Shown here piece by piece: positions 43,609 through 53,925 of a DNA stretch of 64,000 nucleotides (position 1 is the stretch's first letter; every line of letters begins with the position of its first letter). A program made the translations under genes and the position numbers. Source of the DNA: Campylobacter sp. US33a (GTDB taxonomy: Bacteria; Campylobacterota; Campylobacteria; Campylobacterales; Campylobacteraceae); contig NZ_RYYL01000007.1 of NCBI RefSeq assembly GCF_004378855.1, positions 94,353 to 158,352 of the forward strand, in the 5' to 3' direction. Under the pieces are notes generated by a model that did no database searches, was not told where the DNA came from, and saw only the letters and a program-made list of their open reading frames with translations.

Positions 43609-43929
43609 ATGCAAAAATTTTTAACCATTATTTCAGCGGTAAATGATGAAAGCAGAGTGCTTATTTTATATCATCTTTTAAAGCATAAAGAACTTTGCGT
43701 GTGCAATCTACAAGAACTTTTAAATATGGGTCAATCAAGACTTTCAAGGCATTTAAAAATTTTAAAAGATGCAGGATTTTTATATGTTAAACGCAAGGGA
43801 ACTTGGGCTTATTATGGTATTAGCGATGAGCTTTTAAAACTTCATTTAGATCTTTTTGAAAATATTAAAAATTTAGATATTAAAAATGCTATTTTGGAAA
43901 AAATATGTAAGTATGAGGATAAAGAATGA
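43609..43929 (+). CDS. arsR: Arsenic-responsive repressor ArsR
   Basis: 106-residue ArsR/SmtB winged helix. The As(III) site is ELCVCNL (C30, C32), followed by the recognition helix MGQSRLSRHLKILKDAGF. In the absence of arsenite it represses the operon, presumably from the dyad upstream of arsP. It is 10 nt after arsP and overlaps arsC by 4 nt (ATGA). Confidence 0.94.
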   Translation: MQKFLTIISAVNDESRVLILYHLLKHKELCVCNLQELLNMGQSRLSRHLKILKDAGFLYVKRKGTWAYYGISDELLKLHLDLFENIKNLDIKNAILEKICKYEDKE

Positions 43930-44348
43930 AGATAGCATTTATCTGCGTACATAATAGTTGTCGCTCTCAAATGGCAGAAGCGCTAGCTAGATATAAAGCT
44001 AAAAATATGGGAATAGATATCGAAGTATTTTCCGCAGGAAGTGATATTTCTAAAGGTATTAATCCGCAAGCCATTAAACTCATGTATGAAATTTATCAAA
44101 TTAATATGAAAAAACATTATCCAAAATTGATAAATTCTTTGCCAAAAGATTTAGATATAGTCGTAAGTATGGGGTGTGGCGTGGCTTGTCCAAATTTAAA
44201 ATCAAGATATTATTTTGATTTTAAATTAAGCGATCCAAGCGGAAGCTGTGATAATGAATTTAAGAAAATAATTCAAATTTTAGATTCTAAACTAACAGCT
44301 CTTTTGTGGACTATTAAGACAAATTCTCTTAAAGGTTTTGCATGCTAG
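43926..44348 (+). CDS. arsC: Arsenate reductase ArsC, low-molecular-weight phosphatase type
   Basis: 140 residues. The P-loop CVHNSCR (C7 to R13, CX5R) is that of thioredoxin-linked ArsC; the shuttle cysteines are in SMGCGVACP. It reduces arsenate to arsenite for export by Acr3. The gene overlaps both neighbours by 4 and 7 nt, consistent with coupled translation. Confidence 0.94.
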   Translation: MKIAFICVHNSCRSQMAEALARYKAKNMGIDIEVFSAGSDISKGINPQAIKLMYEIYQINMKKHYPKLINSLPKDLDIVVSMGCGVACPNLKSRYYFDFKLSDPSGSCDNEFKKIIQILDSKLTALLWTIKTNSLKGFAC

Positions 44349-45367
44349 GTTTTATCGATAGATTTCTTACGCTTTGGATATTTTTAGCTATTTTTTCGGG
44401 ACTTATTTTGGGTGTTATTTTTCCTGATATTGCTTTATTTTGGAATTTATTTGCATATAAAGAAATAAATGTATTGTTAAGCCTTTGTCTTATTTTGATG
44501 ATGTATCCACCTTTGGCAAAAGTTGATTATACAAAGCTTTCAAAGGTGTTTGATTCTAAAAAGATTATTTTACTTTCTATGGTTTTAAATTGGCTTGTTG
44601 GACCTTTGCTTATGTTTATTTTAGCTTTTATTTTTTTAAAAGATGAGCCTTTGTATATGCAAGGAGTTGTTATCATAGGCTTAGCAAGATGCATTGCAAT
44701 GGTGGTTGTGTGGAGTGATTTAGCAAAAGGCGATATGGAATACACTAGTGCTTTAGTGGCGATGAATAGTATTTTTCAAATTTTCTTTTTTTCTGCTTTG
44801 GCTTATGTTTATTTAGACTTTTTACCAAGCCTTTTTGATAAAAATTTAGCGACTAATTTAAATATTAATTTTTCTATGATTAGTGAAAATGTTTTGATTT
44901 ATTTAGGAATTCCTTTTTTAATGGGCTTTATAACGAGATTTTTACTTTTAAAATACAAAAACAAACAATGGTATGAAAATACTTTTTTGCCAAAAATCAG
45001 TCCCATAACACTTATAACTTTGCTTTTAACCATCATAATTATGTGTTCTTTAAAAGGCGATAAAGTGTTTGAGTTGCCTTTGGAAGCTTTGAAAATCGCC
45101 TTTGTTTTGGTAATGTATTTTGTTATTATGTTTTTTATAACTTGGTTTATTTCTAAGAAAAATAAAATTCCTTATTCTAAAACTTGTTCTTTATGCTTTA
45201 GTGCAAGTGGGAATAATTTTGAATTAGCTATCATTGTTTGCATTGCTACTTTTGGACTCAATTCAGAGCAAGCTTTTGCAAGTATTATAGGGCCTTTAGT
45301 AGAAGTGCCTGTGCTTATTTTACTTGTGAAATGGGCTTTGATGAAGAAAGAAATTTCAAGATTTTAA
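44342..45367 (+). CDS. acr3: Arsenite efflux permease Acr3
   Basis: 341 residues and ten predicted spans. GLARCIAMVVVW carries the conserved Acr3 cysteine, and SASGNNFELAI the second family motif. It extrudes arsenite made by ArsC. The length and sequence are those of Acr3, not of the larger ArsB. Last gene of the operon; a perfect 15-bp hairpin follows. Confidence 0.94.
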   Translation: MLGFIDRFLTLWIFLAIFSGLILGVIFPDIALFWNLFAYKEINVLLSLCLILMMYPPLAKVDYTKLSKVFDSKKIILLSMVLNWLVGPLLMFILAFIFLKDEPLYMQGVVIIGLARCIAMVVVWSDLAKGDMEYTSALVAMNSIFQIFFFSALAYVYLDFLPSLFDKNLATNLNINFSMISENVLIYLGIPFLMGFITRFLLLKYKNKQWYENTFLPKISPITLITLLLTIIIMCSLKGDKVFELPLEALKIAFVLVMYFVIMFFITWFISKKNKIPYSKTCSLCFSASGNNFELAIIVCIATFGLNSEQAFASIIGPLVEVPVLILLVKWALMKKEISRF

Positions 45368-45397
45368 TTTATATAATATATTATTGTTAAATTATAG

Positions 45398-45433
45398 AAT
45401 TATTTATTATTTATAAAAAAATAATAAATAATT
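45398..45433 (+). terminator. Perfect 15-bp hairpin after the ars operon
   Basis: AATTATTTATTATTT (45398-45412) pairs fully with AAATAATAAATAATT (45419-45433), loop 6 nt, then TATTTTAT. AT-only stem, 30 nt after the acr3 stop. Confidence 0.55.
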
Positions 45434-45484
45434 TATTTTATAAATGATAAAATACTAAGTTTTAAATCATTTTTAGGAGAAATT

Positions 45485-46000
45485 ATGCAGTGTTATTCTA
45501 CAGCGTATTTTTTAAGATTATCTAAAATCATCATCTTGCTTACTGTGGCTTCTTTGGGTGGTATTGTCGTGTTTGGAAATGTGACAGATTATAATTCTAA
45601 TTTCCAATTTGTTTCTCATGTCATGAGTATGGATACTAAACCTGATTATTTAGGTGAGGCTATCGTTTATAGAGCTATTACTTCGCCAATTATCCATCAT
45701 ATTGGCTATATAGGCATCATTTGTTTTGAGACTTTTATCACGCTGACTGCTTTAAAGGGTGCTTGGGATATGTTTAAGGCAAGAAAGCTTGATGCTAAAG
45801 TGTTTCATGAAGCTAAAAAATGGGGAATTGTAGCTTTAACTTGTTGTTGTATTCTTTGGTTTTTTGCTTTTCAAGTAGTGGCTGCTGAGTGGTTTGGAAT
45901 GTGGATGAGCAAGACTTGGAATGGCTTACCAGATGCTACAAGATTAGTAACTTATATGTTTATAGCTTTAATTTATATTAGCTTAAAAAATGATGATTGA
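45485..46000 (+). CDS. DUF2165-family small integral membrane protein
   Basis: 171 residues with four membrane spans (about 10-32, 72-92, 112-135, 150-167). Family marks are LGGIVVFGNVTDYNSNFQFVSHVM, TSPIIHHIGYIGIICFE and AAEWFGMW. Function is unknown for the family. AGGAG precedes the ATG and a strong hairpin follows the stop, so it is a single-gene unit between the ars operon and a convergent MerR gene. Confidence 0.85.
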   Translation: MQCYSTAYFLRLSKIIILLTVASLGGIVVFGNVTDYNSNFQFVSHVMSMDTKPDYLGEAIVYRAITSPIIHHIGYIGIICFETFITLTALKGAWDMFKARKLDAKVFHEAKKWGIVALTCCCILWFFAFQVVAAEWFGMWMSKTWNGLPDATRLVTYMFIALIYISLKNDD

Positions 46001-46008
46001 TTTTATTT

Positions 46009-46038
46009 GCTAAAAGTATTTTATACTTTTAGCTTTTT
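46009..46038 (+). terminator. Intrinsic terminator after the DUF2165 gene
   Basis: GCTAAAAGTAT and ATACTTTTAGC form a perfect 11-bp stem with a TTT loop followed by TTTTT, 9 nt after the stop. The convergent MerR stop overlaps the T tail. Confidence 0.8.
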
Positions 46039-46462
46039 AAGCTTTGCAAAATTTATCACAAGGTGTATAATCTTTACTTTGCGGATTAAAACCATCTATT
46101 TCATTTTTTAACATATCTTCATAAATTTTGATTTTTTTGCTTAAGACTTTTTCGCTTTCTTTTAGAGTTTTGATTTGAATTTGTAGTTCTTTTTTTGCCC
46201 TTTTTAGCATATCTTGTCTTTCTTTGGCGGTTTTTATGCCCAAAGGACAAAGCATTATATAGTGTTTTATTTGCTCACAACTCATGCCCGAAATTCTAAG
46301 CCATTCTATCCATTTTGCCCATTCTATATCGCTTTTTGCAAAATATTTAATTCCATTTTCATCTTTTTGGACAAAGGGAAACAAGCCTTTTTTAGCCCAA
46401 AATCTTAGCGTATGTGAGCTTATTTTTGTTTCTTTTTCTACATCTTTTATCGTATAAGCCAT
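46037..46462 (-). CDS. MerR-family transcriptional activator
   Basis: 141 residues. The DNA-binding domain MAYTIKDVEKETKISSHTLRF, WAKKGLFPFV is at 1-33, then a dimerisation coiled coil (90-125). Cysteines at ISGMSCEQI, IMLCPLG and the C-terminal CDKFC could sense thiol-reactive compounds or metal. It is the only intact MerR gene in the window and thus a candidate for the three 19-bp-spacer promoters at 24794, 40216 and 42532; none of those dyads is seen upstream of its own gene. NmlR/AdhR-type MerR proteins control alcohol dehydrogenases elsewhere. Confidence 0.9.
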   Translation of the reverse strand: MAYTIKDVEKETKISSHTLRFWAKKGLFPFVQKDENGIKYFAKSDIEWAKWIEWLRISGMSCEQIKHYIMLCPLGIKTAKERQDMLKRAKKELQIQIKTLKESEKVLSKKIKIYEDMLKNEIDGFNPQSKDYTPCDKFCKA

Positions 46463-46609
46463 TTTTACTCCTTTTAAATTTGGTATTATAAAATATCAAT
46501 AGTAATTTTCATTTAAATCTAAAAAAATTAATTTAACAAATTTAAGCATTAAAATTTTATTTTTTATCCTTTTTATAAGGAAAAAAAATAAATATTTTGC
46601 CAAATTCTC

Positions 46610-46639
46610 TTGACAATCAAAACACGAATTTACTATACT
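46610..46639 (+). promoter_or_regulatory. Strong sigma-70 promoter of the ribosomal protein operon
   Basis: TTGACA (46610-46615), 18-bp spacer, TATACT (46634-46639). It is one of few full -35/-10 pairs in the window, fitting the high output needed. A GTTAG/CTAAC hairpin (about 46655-46670) lies in the leader; whether it serves L4-type autocontrol is unknown. Confidence 0.8.
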
Positions 46640-46694
46640 CTCATTTTTATTTTTAGTTAGTTTTAGCTAACAAGTTCTTTATAAAGGAAAAATT

Positions 46695-47006
46695 ATGGAA
46701 AGAATTAGGCTTAAGCTTAAAGCTTATGACCATCGAGTACTAGATAGAACAGTTGCAGCAATTGTAGAAGCTGTCAAAAGAACAGGTGCGGATATCAGAG
46801 GTCCAGTGCCAATGCCTACTAAAATCAAACGCTATACAGTGTTAAAATCTCCACACATTAATAAAGATTCTCGTGAACAATTTGAGATGAGAATTCATGC
46901 GCGTATGCTTGATATTGTAGCGGCAACTCCAGACACAGTTGATTCTTTAACCAAGCTTGATTTAGCGCCAGAAGTAAGCGTTGAAGTAAGAGCAATGGGA
47001 AAATAA
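46695..47006 (+). CDS. rpsJ: 30S ribosomal protein S10
   Basis: 103 residues, standard S10 ([50 protein letters not shown]). It sits in the 30S head and, as NusE, takes part in transcription antitermination. First gene of a 21-gene operon; AAAGGA precedes ATG 46695. Confidence 0.98.
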   Translation: MERIRLKLKAYDHRVLDRTVAAIVEAVKRTGADIRGPVPMPTKIKRYTVLKSPHINKDSREQFEMRIHARMLDIVAATPDTVDSLTKLDLAPEVSVEVRAMGK

Positions 47007-47015
47007 GGATAAAAC

Positions 47016-47591
47016 ATGGAATATATTGTAGAAAAAATTGGAATGAGTAGAACTATAAGCAATCCAAGTATCCCAGTGACTTTATTAAAACTCGTTGATA
47101 CAAAAGTTTGTGAAGTGGTAAATGGTAAAGCTATTGTAGCCTATTCAAAAGGTAAAAATAAAAATAAATGTATTGTAGGTCAGCAAAAAAAATACAATCT
47201 TTCTGCAGAATTTAACAAATTTGCGACTTTAGAAGTAGCAAATAATGAAGCAGGCGATATTGATGTAAATCCTTTAAGTGAAGCAAAAATTCTAAAAGTA
47301 AGCTTTAATTCTAAAGGTAGAGGTTATAGCGGGGTTATGAAAAGACATAATTTTGCTGGTGGTCCTGCAAGTCATGGTTCAAGATTTCACAGACGCCATG
47401 GTTCTATTGGTAATAGAGAATGGCCAGGTCGCGTTCAACCAGGTATGAAAATGGCAGGACATTACGGAAATACAACTGTAACTGTAAAAAACGAAGTTGT
47501 ATCTTATGATGCTGAAAATAAAATTTTAGTTGTAAAAGGTGCAGTGCCAGGATATAACGGTGCTATGGGTAGAATAAGGATTGCAAAATGA
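47016..47591 (+). CDS. rplC: 50S ribosomal protein L3
   Basis: 191 residues. The conserved central loop [17 protein letters not shown], and [15 protein letters not shown] reaching the peptidyl transferase centre, are present. L3 starts 50S assembly. The stop overlaps the rplD start (ATGA). Confidence 0.98.
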   Translation: MEYIVEKIGMSRTISNPSIPVTLLKLVDTKVCEVVNGKAIVAYSKGKNKNKCIVGQQKKYNLSAEFNKFATLEVANNEAGDIDVNPLSEAKILKVSFNSKGRGYSGVMKRHNFAGGPASHGSRFHRRHGSIGNREWPGRVQPGMKMAGHYGNTTVTVKNEVVSYDAENKILVVKGAVPGYNGAMGRIRIAK

Positions 47592-48202
47592 GTAAAGTAA
47601 CGGTTTTAAATGATAAATTTGAAAAAACAAGCGAACTTGAACTTCCTGCAAGTTATGCAGAGGTAAATTCACACAATCTTTACCTTTATGTAAAATCTTA
47701 TCTTGCAAGTCTTAGAGCAAATACAGCTCATACAAAAGGTAGAAGTGATGTAAGTGGTGGCGGTAAAAAGCCTTGGAGACAAAAAGGTCGTGGCGGCGCA
47801 AGAGCGGGATCAACCAGAACAAATGTTTGGGTTGGCGGTGCTGTGGCATTTGGACCTAAAAATAATCGTAATTATTTTCAAAAAGTAAATAAAAAGCAAA
47901 AAAGATTAGCGCTTGAAAGAGCTTTAATGGATAAAGCAAATAATAGTATGCTTTTTGCAGTTGAAAATTTAACGATTGAAAGTGGTAAAACAAAAGACGC
48001 AAACGCTGTAATTAAAAAGCTTGGTGTAAAAGATGCGTTAATTGTTAAAGATTTACTAGATGAAAAAACACTTCTAGCTTACAGAAATTTAGCAAATTGC
48101 TATGTGGTTGATATAAGTGAAGTTAATGCTTATTTAGTATCTGTATTTAATGCTGTGATTATTGAAAAATCAGCATTAGAATCTATTACAAAAGAGGGAT
48201 AA
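47588..48202 (+). CDS. rplD: 50S ribosomal protein L4
   Basis: 204 residues. The long loop [20 protein letters not shown] lines the peptide exit tunnel, where macrolide-resistance changes can arise. In E. coli L4 also represses its own operon; no clear L4 leader structure is visible here. Confidence 0.98.
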   Translation: MSKVTVLNDKFEKTSELELPASYAEVNSHNLYLYVKSYLASLRANTAHTKGRSDVSGGGKKPWRQKGRGGARAGSTRTNVWVGGAVAFGPKNNRNYFQKVNKKQKRLALERALMDKANNSMLFAVENLTIESGKTKDANAVIKKLGVKDALIVKDLLDEKTLLAYRNLANCYVVDISEVNAYLVSVFNAVIIEKSALESITKEG

Positions 48203-48204
48203 TT

Positions 48205-48486
48205 ATGGCAGATATTACTGATATTAAAACAATACTTTATACAGAAAAAAGTTTGAATTTGCAAGAGCAAGGTGTCGTAGTTATTCAAACTTCACCAAAA
48301 ATGACTAAAACAGGTTTAAAAGCGGTTTTAAAAGAATATTTTGGTGTAACTCCGCAAAGCATCAATTCCTTAAGAATGGATGGAAAAGTAAAACGCTTTA
48401 GGGGTCGTTTAGGTCAAAGAAATGACTATAAAAAATTCTATGTTAAGCTACCAGAAGGTGTTAGCTTAGAAAATACGGAGGCTTAA
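48205..48486 (+). CDS. rplW: 50S ribosomal protein L23
   Basis: 93 residues. L23 lies at the tunnel exit and docks signal recognition particle and trigger factor. Typical parts: [17 protein letters not shown] at the start and [21 protein letters not shown] near the end. 2 nt after rplD. Confidence 0.97.
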   Translation: MADITDIKTILYTEKSLNLQEQGVVVIQTSPKMTKTGLKAVLKEYFGVTPQSINSLRMDGKVKRFRGRLGQRNDYKKFYVKLPEGVSLENTEA

Positions 48487-48487
48487 A

Positions 48488-49318
48488 ATGGCAATTAAAA
48501 CTTATAAACCATATACTCCAAGTAGAAGATATATCACAGGTTTAAGTTCTGAAGATATTACAGCAAAACCAAGTGTTCGTTCGCTACTTATTAAACTTCC
48601 AGCTCATGCGGGTCGCAATAGTTATGGAAGAATTACAAGTCGTCATAAAGAAGCAGGTGCTAAAAAACTTTATAGAATTATCGATTTTAAACGCCGCAAA
48701 TTTGGCATTGAAGGTAAAGTAGAGGCGATTGAGTATGATCCATATAGAAATTGTAGAATTGCTTTGATTTCTTATAAAGATGGAGAAAAAAGATATATTC
48801 TTCAACCACGCGGACTTGGTGTTGGTGATATCGTTGCAGCAGCTGAAAGTGGACTTGATATTAAGCCGGGTAATGCAATGAAGCTTAAAAACATTCCAGT
48901 GGGAACTATAGTTCATAATGTTGAGTTAAAACCAGGTAAAGGCGGTCAAATGATCCGTTCAGCAGGTGCTTATGCACAACTTATGGGTAAAGAAGATAAA
49001 TATGTTATCTTAAGACTTGCAAGTGGTGAAATGAGACAGGTTTTAGCCGAATGTATGGCAAGTATAGGTGAAGTTGGAAATGAAGAATGGGCAAATGTGA
49101 CTATCGGTAAAGCAGGTAGAAATAGATATAGAGGAATTCGTCCACAAACTCGTGGTTCTGCCATGAACCCAGTAGATCACCCACACGGTGGTGGTGAAGG
49201 TAAGAAAAATTCAGGTCGTCACCCAGTAACTCCATGGGGCAAACCAACCAAAGGTGCGAAAACTCGCCGTAAAAAAGCTAGTGATAAACTAATAATTTCA
49301 AGAAGAAAAGGAAAGTAA
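48488..49318 (+). CDS. rplB: 50S ribosomal protein L2
   Basis: 276 residues. RNA-binding core with [16 protein letters not shown], and the C-terminal loop [14 protein letters not shown] with the His near the peptidyl transferase centre. Needed for subunit joining. Starts 1 nt after the rplW stop. Confidence 0.98.
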   Translation: MAIKTYKPYTPSRRYITGLSSEDITAKPSVRSLLIKLPAHAGRNSYGRITSRHKEAGAKKLYRIIDFKRRKFGIEGKVEAIEYDPYRNCRIALISYKDGEKRYILQPRGLGVGDIVAAAESGLDIKPGNAMKLKNIPVGTIVHNVELKPGKGGQMIRSAGAYAQLMGKEDKYVILRLASGEMRQVLAECMASIGEVGNEEWANVTIGKAGRNRYRGIRPQTRGSAMNPVDHPHGGGEGKKNSGRHPVTPWGKPTKGAKTRRKKASDKLIISRRKGK

Positions 49319-49319
49319 G

Positions 49320-49601
49320 ATGGCTAGATCACTAAAAAAAGGTCCTTTTGTTGATGATCATGTAATGAAAAAAGTCATCGCTGCTAAAAAGGCTAATGAT
49401 AATAAACCTATTAAAACTTGGTCTCGTAGAAGCACTATCATTCCTGATATGATAGGTTTAACTTTCAATGTTCATAATGGCAAAAGTTTTATTCCAGTTT
49501 ATATCACTGAAAATCATATTGGCTATAAGCTTGGAGAATTTGCTCCAACTCGCACATTTAAAGGGCACAAAGGCTCTGTGCAAAAGAAAATTGGTAAGTA
49601 A
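49320..49601 (+). CDS. rpsS: 30S ribosomal protein S19
   Basis: 93 residues, [18 protein letters not shown] at the start and [13 protein letters not shown] near the end; binds 16S rRNA in the head, next to S13. Directly after rplB. Confidence 0.98.
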   Translation: MARSLKKGPFVDDHVMKKVIAAKKANDNKPIKTWSRRSTIIPDMIGLTFNVHNGKSFIPVYITENHIGYKLGEFAPTRTFKGHKGSVQKKIGK

Positions 49602-49611
49602 GGGATAAGAT

Positions 49612-50001
49612 ATGAGTAGAGCATTAATTAAATTCATAAGATTATCTCCAACTAAAGCGAGATTAATTGCAAGAGAAGTTCAAGGAATGAATGCAGAATT
49701 AGCGATGGCTAGTTTAAAATTTATGCCAAATAAAGGTGCTAAATACATTGCCAATGCAATTTCAAGTGCAGTAGCAAATGGCGGTTTTGAAGCAAATGAA
49801 GTAATCGTAAAAAGTTGCCGCGTAGATGCAGGTGCAGTGTTAAAAAGATTTAGACCGCGTGCTAGAGGAAGTGCAAGTCGTATTAGAAAACCAACTTCAC
49901 ATATTTTGGTAGAAGTAAGCAAAGTAGAAGCAAAAGCAGATAAAAAAACTTCAGCTAAAGCGACAAGCACCAAAAAAGCAACAGCAAAAAAGGAAAACTA
50001 A
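49612..50001 (+). CDS. rplV: 50S ribosomal protein L22 with Ala/Lys-rich tail
   Basis: 129 residues. The globular part and tunnel hairpin ([18 protein letters not shown]) are normal. After about residue 108 comes a low-complexity tail of Lys, Ala, Thr and Ser ([20 protein letters not shown]), longer than in E. coli L22 (110 residues). Hairpin changes cause macrolide resistance in Campylobacter. Confidence 0.97.
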   Translation: MSRALIKFIRLSPTKARLIAREVQGMNAELAMASLKFMPNKGAKYIANAISSAVANGGFEANEVIVKSCRVDAGAVLKRFRPRARGSASRIRKPTSHILVEVSKVEAKADKKTSAKATSTKKATAKKEN

Positions 50002-50703
50002 ATGGGACAAAAAGTAAATCCAATCGGTCTAAGACTAGGAATTAATAGAAATTGGGAATCAAGATGGTTTCCAACCAAAGCAAATTTAGTGGAAAATATT
50101 GGTGAAGATTATAAAATCAGAGCTTTCTTAAAAAGAAAACTTTACTATGCAGGAATCAGTCAAATTTTGGTTGAAAGAACAGCAAAAAAACTTCGTGTAA
50201 CCGTTGTTGCTGCAAGACCAGGAATTATCATTGGTAAAAAAGGTAGTGATGTTGATATTTTAAGAAAAGAATTGCAAGATTTAATCGGTAAAGATGTAAA
50301 TATCAATATTAAAGAAGAAAGAAAAGCAGGTGCTTCAGCTCAACTTGCTGCTGAAAGCGTTGCGACTCAACTTGAAAAAAGAATTGCTTTTAGAAGAGCG
50401 ATGAAAAAAGTAATTCAAGGAGCACAAAAAGCAGGTGCTAAGGGTATTAAAGTTTCAGTTTCTGGTCGTTTAGGTGGTGCTGAAATGGCTAGAACTGAAT
50501 GGTATCTTGAAGGTCGTGTACCACTTCATACTTTAAGAGCAAGAATTGATTATGGTTTTGCGGAAGCTAGAACTACTTATGGAAACATCGGTGTGAAAGT
50601 TTGGATCTTTAAAGGTGAAGTTTTACAAAAAGGTGTTCAACCTGAAAAAACAGAAGAAGCGGCTCCTGCTAAAAAACCAAGACGCACAAGAAGGAGTAAA
50701 TAA
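50002..50703 (+). CDS. rpsC: 30S ribosomal protein S3
   Basis: 233 residues. Type-2 KH domain ([20 protein letters not shown]) and the C-domain with [15 protein letters not shown]3 guards the mRNA entry channel and helps unwind mRNA. Starts on the base after the rplV stop. Confidence 0.98.
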   Translation: MGQKVNPIGLRLGINRNWESRWFPTKANLVENIGEDYKIRAFLKRKLYYAGISQILVERTAKKLRVTVVAARPGIIIGKKGSDVDILRKELQDLIGKDVNINIKEERKAGASAQLAAESVATQLEKRIAFRRAMKKVIQGAQKAGAKGIKVSVSGRLGGAEMARTEWYLEGRVPLHTLRARIDYGFAEARTTYGNIGVKVWIFKGEVLQKGVQPEKTEEAAPAKKPRRTRRSK

Positions 50704-50705
50704 TC

Positions 50706-51131
50706 ATGTTAATGCCAAAAAGAACAAAATATCGTAAGATGATGAAAGGGCGTAACAGAGGTTATGCTAATCGTGGAACTGAATTTACATTTGGTGATTA
50801 TGCGTTAAAAGCAACTGAAGCAGGACGCATCAATTCACGCCAAATTGAAGCAGCTCGTATTGCTTTAACTCGTTTTGTTAAAAGACAAGGTAAAACTTGG
50901 ATTAGAGTTTTCCCTGATAAGCCTTTAACCAAAAAGCCTTTAGAAACTCGTATGGGTAAAGGTAAAGGTGGAGTTGAAGAATGGGTAATGAATATTAAAC
51001 CAGGTCGTATTATTTATGAAATGGCAGGTGTAAGCGAAGAAATGGCAAGAGAAGCTTTGACTTTAGCAATGCATAAATTACCATTTAAAACTAAGTTTGT
51101 TACAAGAGAGAGCCAAAATGAAATATACTGA
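50706..51131 (+). CDS. rplP: 50S ribosomal protein L16
   Basis: 141 residues. [16 protein letters not shown] at the N-terminus and [12 protein letters not shown] in the middle; L16 organises the A-site of 50S. ATG 50706 (AAGGAG 9 nt upstream) is better placed than the internal ATG at 50712. Confidence 0.97.
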   Translation: MLMPKRTKYRKMMKGRNRGYANRGTEFTFGDYALKATEAGRINSRQIEAARIALTRFVKRQGKTWIRVFPDKPLTKKPLETRMGKGKGGVEEWVMNIKPGRIIYEMAGVSEEMAREALTLAMHKLPFKTKFVTRESQNEIY

Positions 51132-51303
51132 GATTAAAGATAAAACAGCAGCTGAGCTTGCAACAATGTTAAAAGAAAAAAAGGTGCTTTTGTTTACTTT
51201 AAAACAAAAGCTAAAAACTATGCAACTAACTAATCCAAAAGAGATTAGTCAAGCAAAAAAAGACATTGCTAGAATCAATACAGCAATTAACGCTTTAAAA
51301 TAA
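51118..51303 (+). CDS. rpmC: 50S ribosomal protein L29
   Basis: 61 residues ([18 protein letters not shown]). The start at ATG 51118 gives the usual length and overlaps rplP by 14 nt; longer frames extend into rplP without support. L29 contacts L23 at the tunnel exit. Confidence 0.95.
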   Translation: MKYTEIKDKTAAELATMLKEKKVLLFTLKQKLKTMQLTNPKEISQAKKDIARINTAINALK

Positions 51304-51312
51304 GGATCAAAA

Positions 51313-51564
51313 ATGACATTTAAAAGAGAAATTCAGGGCGTTATTGTTCAAAAATCAGGTGATAAAACTGTAAGCGTATTAGTAGAAAGAAAAGTGGTTC
51401 ATCCAAGATACAGAAAAATCGTAAAACGCTTTAAAAAATATCTAATCCATGATGAAAGAAATGAAGCTAAAGTGGGTGATGTGATCGTTGCGATAGAATG
51501 CAGACCACTTTCTAAAAGAAAATCATTTCGCTTAAAATCTGTATTAGCGACAGGAGTTGAGTAA
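51313..51564 (+). CDS. rpsQ: 30S ribosomal protein S17
   Basis: 83 residues with an OB fold, [20 protein letters not shown] and [19 protein letters not shown]. Binds the 16S 5' domain early in assembly. The stop overlaps the rplN start (TAATG). Confidence 0.97.
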   Translation: MTFKREIQGVIVQKSGDKTVSVLVERKVVHPRYRKIVKRFKKYLIHDERNEAKVGDVIVAIECRPLSKRKSFRLKSVLATGVE

Positions 51565-51932
51565 TGGTTCAAAGTTTTACAAGACTTGCAGTAGCTGATA
51601 ACAGCGGTGCAAAAGAATTAATGTGTATTAAGGTTTTAGGAGGTAGCAAAAGAAGATATGCTACTGTAGGTGATGTAATTGTTGCATCTGTAAAAAAAGC
51701 TTTACCTAACGGTAAGGTTAAAAAAGGTCAAGTAGTAAAAGCAGTTATTGTTAGAACTAAAAAAGAAATTCATAGAGATAATGGTTCTTTGATTCGTTTT
51801 GATGAGAATGCCGCGGTTATTCTTGATGCTAAAAGAGAACCTATCGGAACTCGTATCTTTGGACCAGTGGGCAGAGAAGTTAGATATGGTGGCTTTATGA
51901 AAATCGTTTCACTAGCACCGGAGGTATTATAA
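51564..51932 (+). CDS. rplN: 50S ribosomal protein L14
   Basis: 122 residues, [20 protein letters not shown] and [15 protein letters not shown]; forms an intersubunit bridge with 16S helix 14. Overlaps rplX by one base. Confidence 0.98.
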   Translation: MVQSFTRLAVADNSGAKELMCIKVLGGSKRRYATVGDVIVASVKKALPNGKVKKGQVVKAVIVRTKKEIHRDNGSLIRFDENAAVILDAKREPIGTRIFGPVGREVRYGGFMKIVSLAPEVL

Positions 51933-52165
51933 TGGCGGTTAAATTGAAAATTAAAAAAGGTGATAGCGTTAAGATTATCACCGGTGATGACAAAGGTAAA
52001 ACAGGTAAGGTTTTAGCTGTATATCCAAAAACTCTTAAAGTAGTAGTTGAAGGATGTAAAATTGCTAAAAAAGCAGTTAAGCCTAGTGATAAAAACCCAA
52101 ATGGTGGTTTTATAAATAAAGAAATGCCGATGGATATTTCCAATGTGGCAAAAGTTCAGGAGTAA
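51932..52165 (+). CDS. rplX: 50S ribosomal protein L24, short form
   Basis: 77 residues with a KOW motif ([20 protein letters not shown]). L24 nucleates 50S assembly. It is shorter than the E. coli protein (104), with the C-terminal part ending soon after [13 protein letters not shown], as usual in Campylobacter. Confidence 0.96.
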   Translation: MAVKLKIKKGDSVKIITGDDKGKTGKVLAVYPKTLKVVVEGCKIAKKAVKPSDKNPNGGFINKEMPMDISNVAKVQE

Positions 52166-52168
52166 GCA

Positions 52169-52711
52169 ATGAGATTAAAAGAAAAATATGATTCACAAAT
52201 CAAAGCTGCTTTGGTTAAAGAATTTGATATTAAAAATCCTATGCTTGTTCCTGCACTTGAAAAAGTAGTTATTAGTGTGGGCGCAGGTGAGCTTGCAAAA
52301 GATCAAAAAGTATTACAAAATGTTGCTGATACTATTTCTTTAATAGCGGGACAAAAAGCAGTAATTACTAAAGCTAAAAAATCTGTTGCAGGATTTAAGG
52401 TTCGTGAAGGTTTTCCTGTAGGAGTAATGGTAACTTTAAGAAAAGAAAATATGTTTGCTTTTCTTGATAAACTCATTACCATAGCTCTTCCTCGTGTGAA
52501 AGATTTTAGAGGTTTAAGTAGAGATGGTTTTGATGGACGCGGAAATTATAATTTCGGACTTGATGAGCAATTAATGTTCCCAGAAGTAGAATACGATAAA
52601 ATTTTACGCACTCATGGTATGAATATTTCTATTGTTACAACAGCACAAAATGATAAAGAGGCACAAAAGTTATTAGAACTTATCGGTGTGCCATTTACAA
52701 AAGGAAAATAA
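52169..52711 (+). CDS. rplE: 50S ribosomal protein L5
   Basis: 180 residues, [20 protein letters not shown] and [20 protein letters not shown]. Binds 5S rRNA and contacts P-site tRNA. 3 nt after rplX. Confidence 0.98.
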   Translation: MRLKEKYDSQIKAALVKEFDIKNPMLVPALEKVVISVGAGELAKDQKVLQNVADTISLIAGQKAVITKAKKSVAGFKVREGFPVGVMVTLRKENMFAFLDKLITIALPRVKDFRGLSRDGFDGRGNYNFGLDEQLMFPEVEYDKILRTHGMNISIVTTAQNDKEAQKLLELIGVPFTKGK

Positions 52712-52712
52712 G

Positions 52713-52898
52713 ATGGCTAAAAAATCAATGATTGCAAAAGCAGCGCGTAAACCTAAATTTAGCGTGAGGGGATATACTAGATGCCAAATTTGTGGGCGTC
52801 CACATTCAGTTTATAGAGATTTTGGAATTTGCAGAGTTTGTTTAAGAAAAATGGCAAATGAAGGCTTAATTCCAGGTCTTAAGAAAGCAAGTTGGTAA
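52713..52898 (+). CDS. rpsZ: 30S ribosomal protein S14, zinc-ribbon type
   Basis: 61 residues ([20 protein letters not shown]). CQIC and CRVC supply the four zinc cysteines of the short C+ type; the longer zinc-free form is absent from this window. ATG 52713 is the start, one base after the rplE stop. Confidence 0.96.
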   Translation: MAKKSMIAKAARKPKFSVRGYTRCQICGRPHSVYRDFGICRVCLRKMANEGLIPGLKKASW

Positions 52899-52907
52899 GG
52901 ATGAATA

Positions 52908-53303
52908 ATGATAAATGATATAATTTCAGATTCACTCACAAGAATTCGTAATGCGGGAATGAGAAGACTTGAAACCACCAAGCTTTTACATTCTAAAGTT
53001 GTAGAAGCTTTAGTTGGAATTTTTCAAACTAAAGGTTATATTGAAAGTTTTGATGTAATTGAAGAAGACAAGAAAAAATTCATCAATGTTGTTTTAAAAT
53101 ACGATGAAAGAGGTAATAGTGTAATTAATGAAATTAAAAGAGTTTCTAAGCCTGGTCGTCGCGTTTATAAAGGAAAAGATGAAATTAAGCGTTTTAAAAA
53201 TGGTTATGGTACTATCGTAGTTAGCACATCTCGTGGTGTTTTAGCAAACGATGAAGCTTATAAAGCTGGAGTTGGTGGCGAAATTTTATGCACCATTTGG
53301 TAA
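52908..53303 (+). CDS. rpsH: 30S ribosomal protein S8
   Basis: 131 residues, [20 protein letters not shown] at the start and the C-terminal [14 protein letters not shown] motif. Binds helix 21 of 16S rRNA. A 76-nt gap before rplF is the longest inside the cluster. Confidence 0.98.
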   Translation: MINDIISDSLTRIRNAGMRRLETTKLLHSKVVEALVGIFQTKGYIESFDVIEEDKKKFINVVLKYDERGNSVINEIKRVSKPGRRVYKGKDEIKRFKNGYGTIVVSTSRGVLANDEAYKAGVGGEILCTIW

Positions 53304-53379
53304 AAATCTGCTTTTTATGGCATTGGGTATCCATTCTTGAAAAAAGTAGAAATATCCTAGACAAATAAAAAGGAAAAAT

Positions 53380-53916
53380 ATGTCTCGTATAGGTAAACAA
53401 CCAATTGCTATCCCAAATGGGGTAGAAGTAAAGTTAGAAGGAAATTTGCTGAAATTTAAAAAAGGTAATTTAGCAAAAGAACTTGATATTAAAGCAAATG
53501 TAAATGTTGAGATTAAAGATAACAATATTATCTTTGCTCCTAAAGGTGAAGATCGTCAAAGTAGAGCTTATTGGGGAACTTATAGAGCTTTAGCTTATAA
53601 TATAGTTGTAGGTTTAACTCAAGGTTTTTCAAAAACTCTTGAAATTAATGGAGTGGGCTACAAGGCTGCTTTAAAAGGTAAAGTTTTAGAATTAAGTCTT
53701 GGTTTTTCACATCCTATTAACTACGATATTCCAGAAGGTATAGAAATTTCTGTAGATAAGAATACTATTGTTGTAAAAGGAAGCGATAAACAAGTTGTAG
53801 GTCAAGTAGCTGCTCAAATTCGTGAATTTAGACCACCTGAACCATATAAAGGAAAAGGTGTTAAATATGCCGATGAACGCATTATCCGTAAAGCCGGTAA
53901 AACATCTAAGAAATAA
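53380..53916 (+). CDS. rplF: 50S ribosomal protein L6
   Basis: 178 residues, [16 protein letters not shown] and the C-terminal [16 protein letters not shown]. Located near the sarcin-ricin loop. AAGGA precedes ATG 53380, so it can be initiated independently of rpsH. Confidence 0.98.
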   Translation: MSRIGKQPIAIPNGVEVKLEGNLLKFKKGNLAKELDIKANVNVEIKDNNIIFAPKGEDRQSRAYWGTYRALAYNIVVGLTQGFSKTLEINGVGYKAALKGKVLELSLGFSHPINYDIPEGIEISVDKNTIVVKGSDKQVVGQVAAQIREFRPPEPYKGKGVKYADERIIRKAGKTSKK

Positions 53917-53925
53917 GGGTTAAAT

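Noticed and set aside
44342..45367. ArsB-type arsenite pump
   Set aside because: Length and the ARCIAMV and GNNFELA motifs are those of Acr3.
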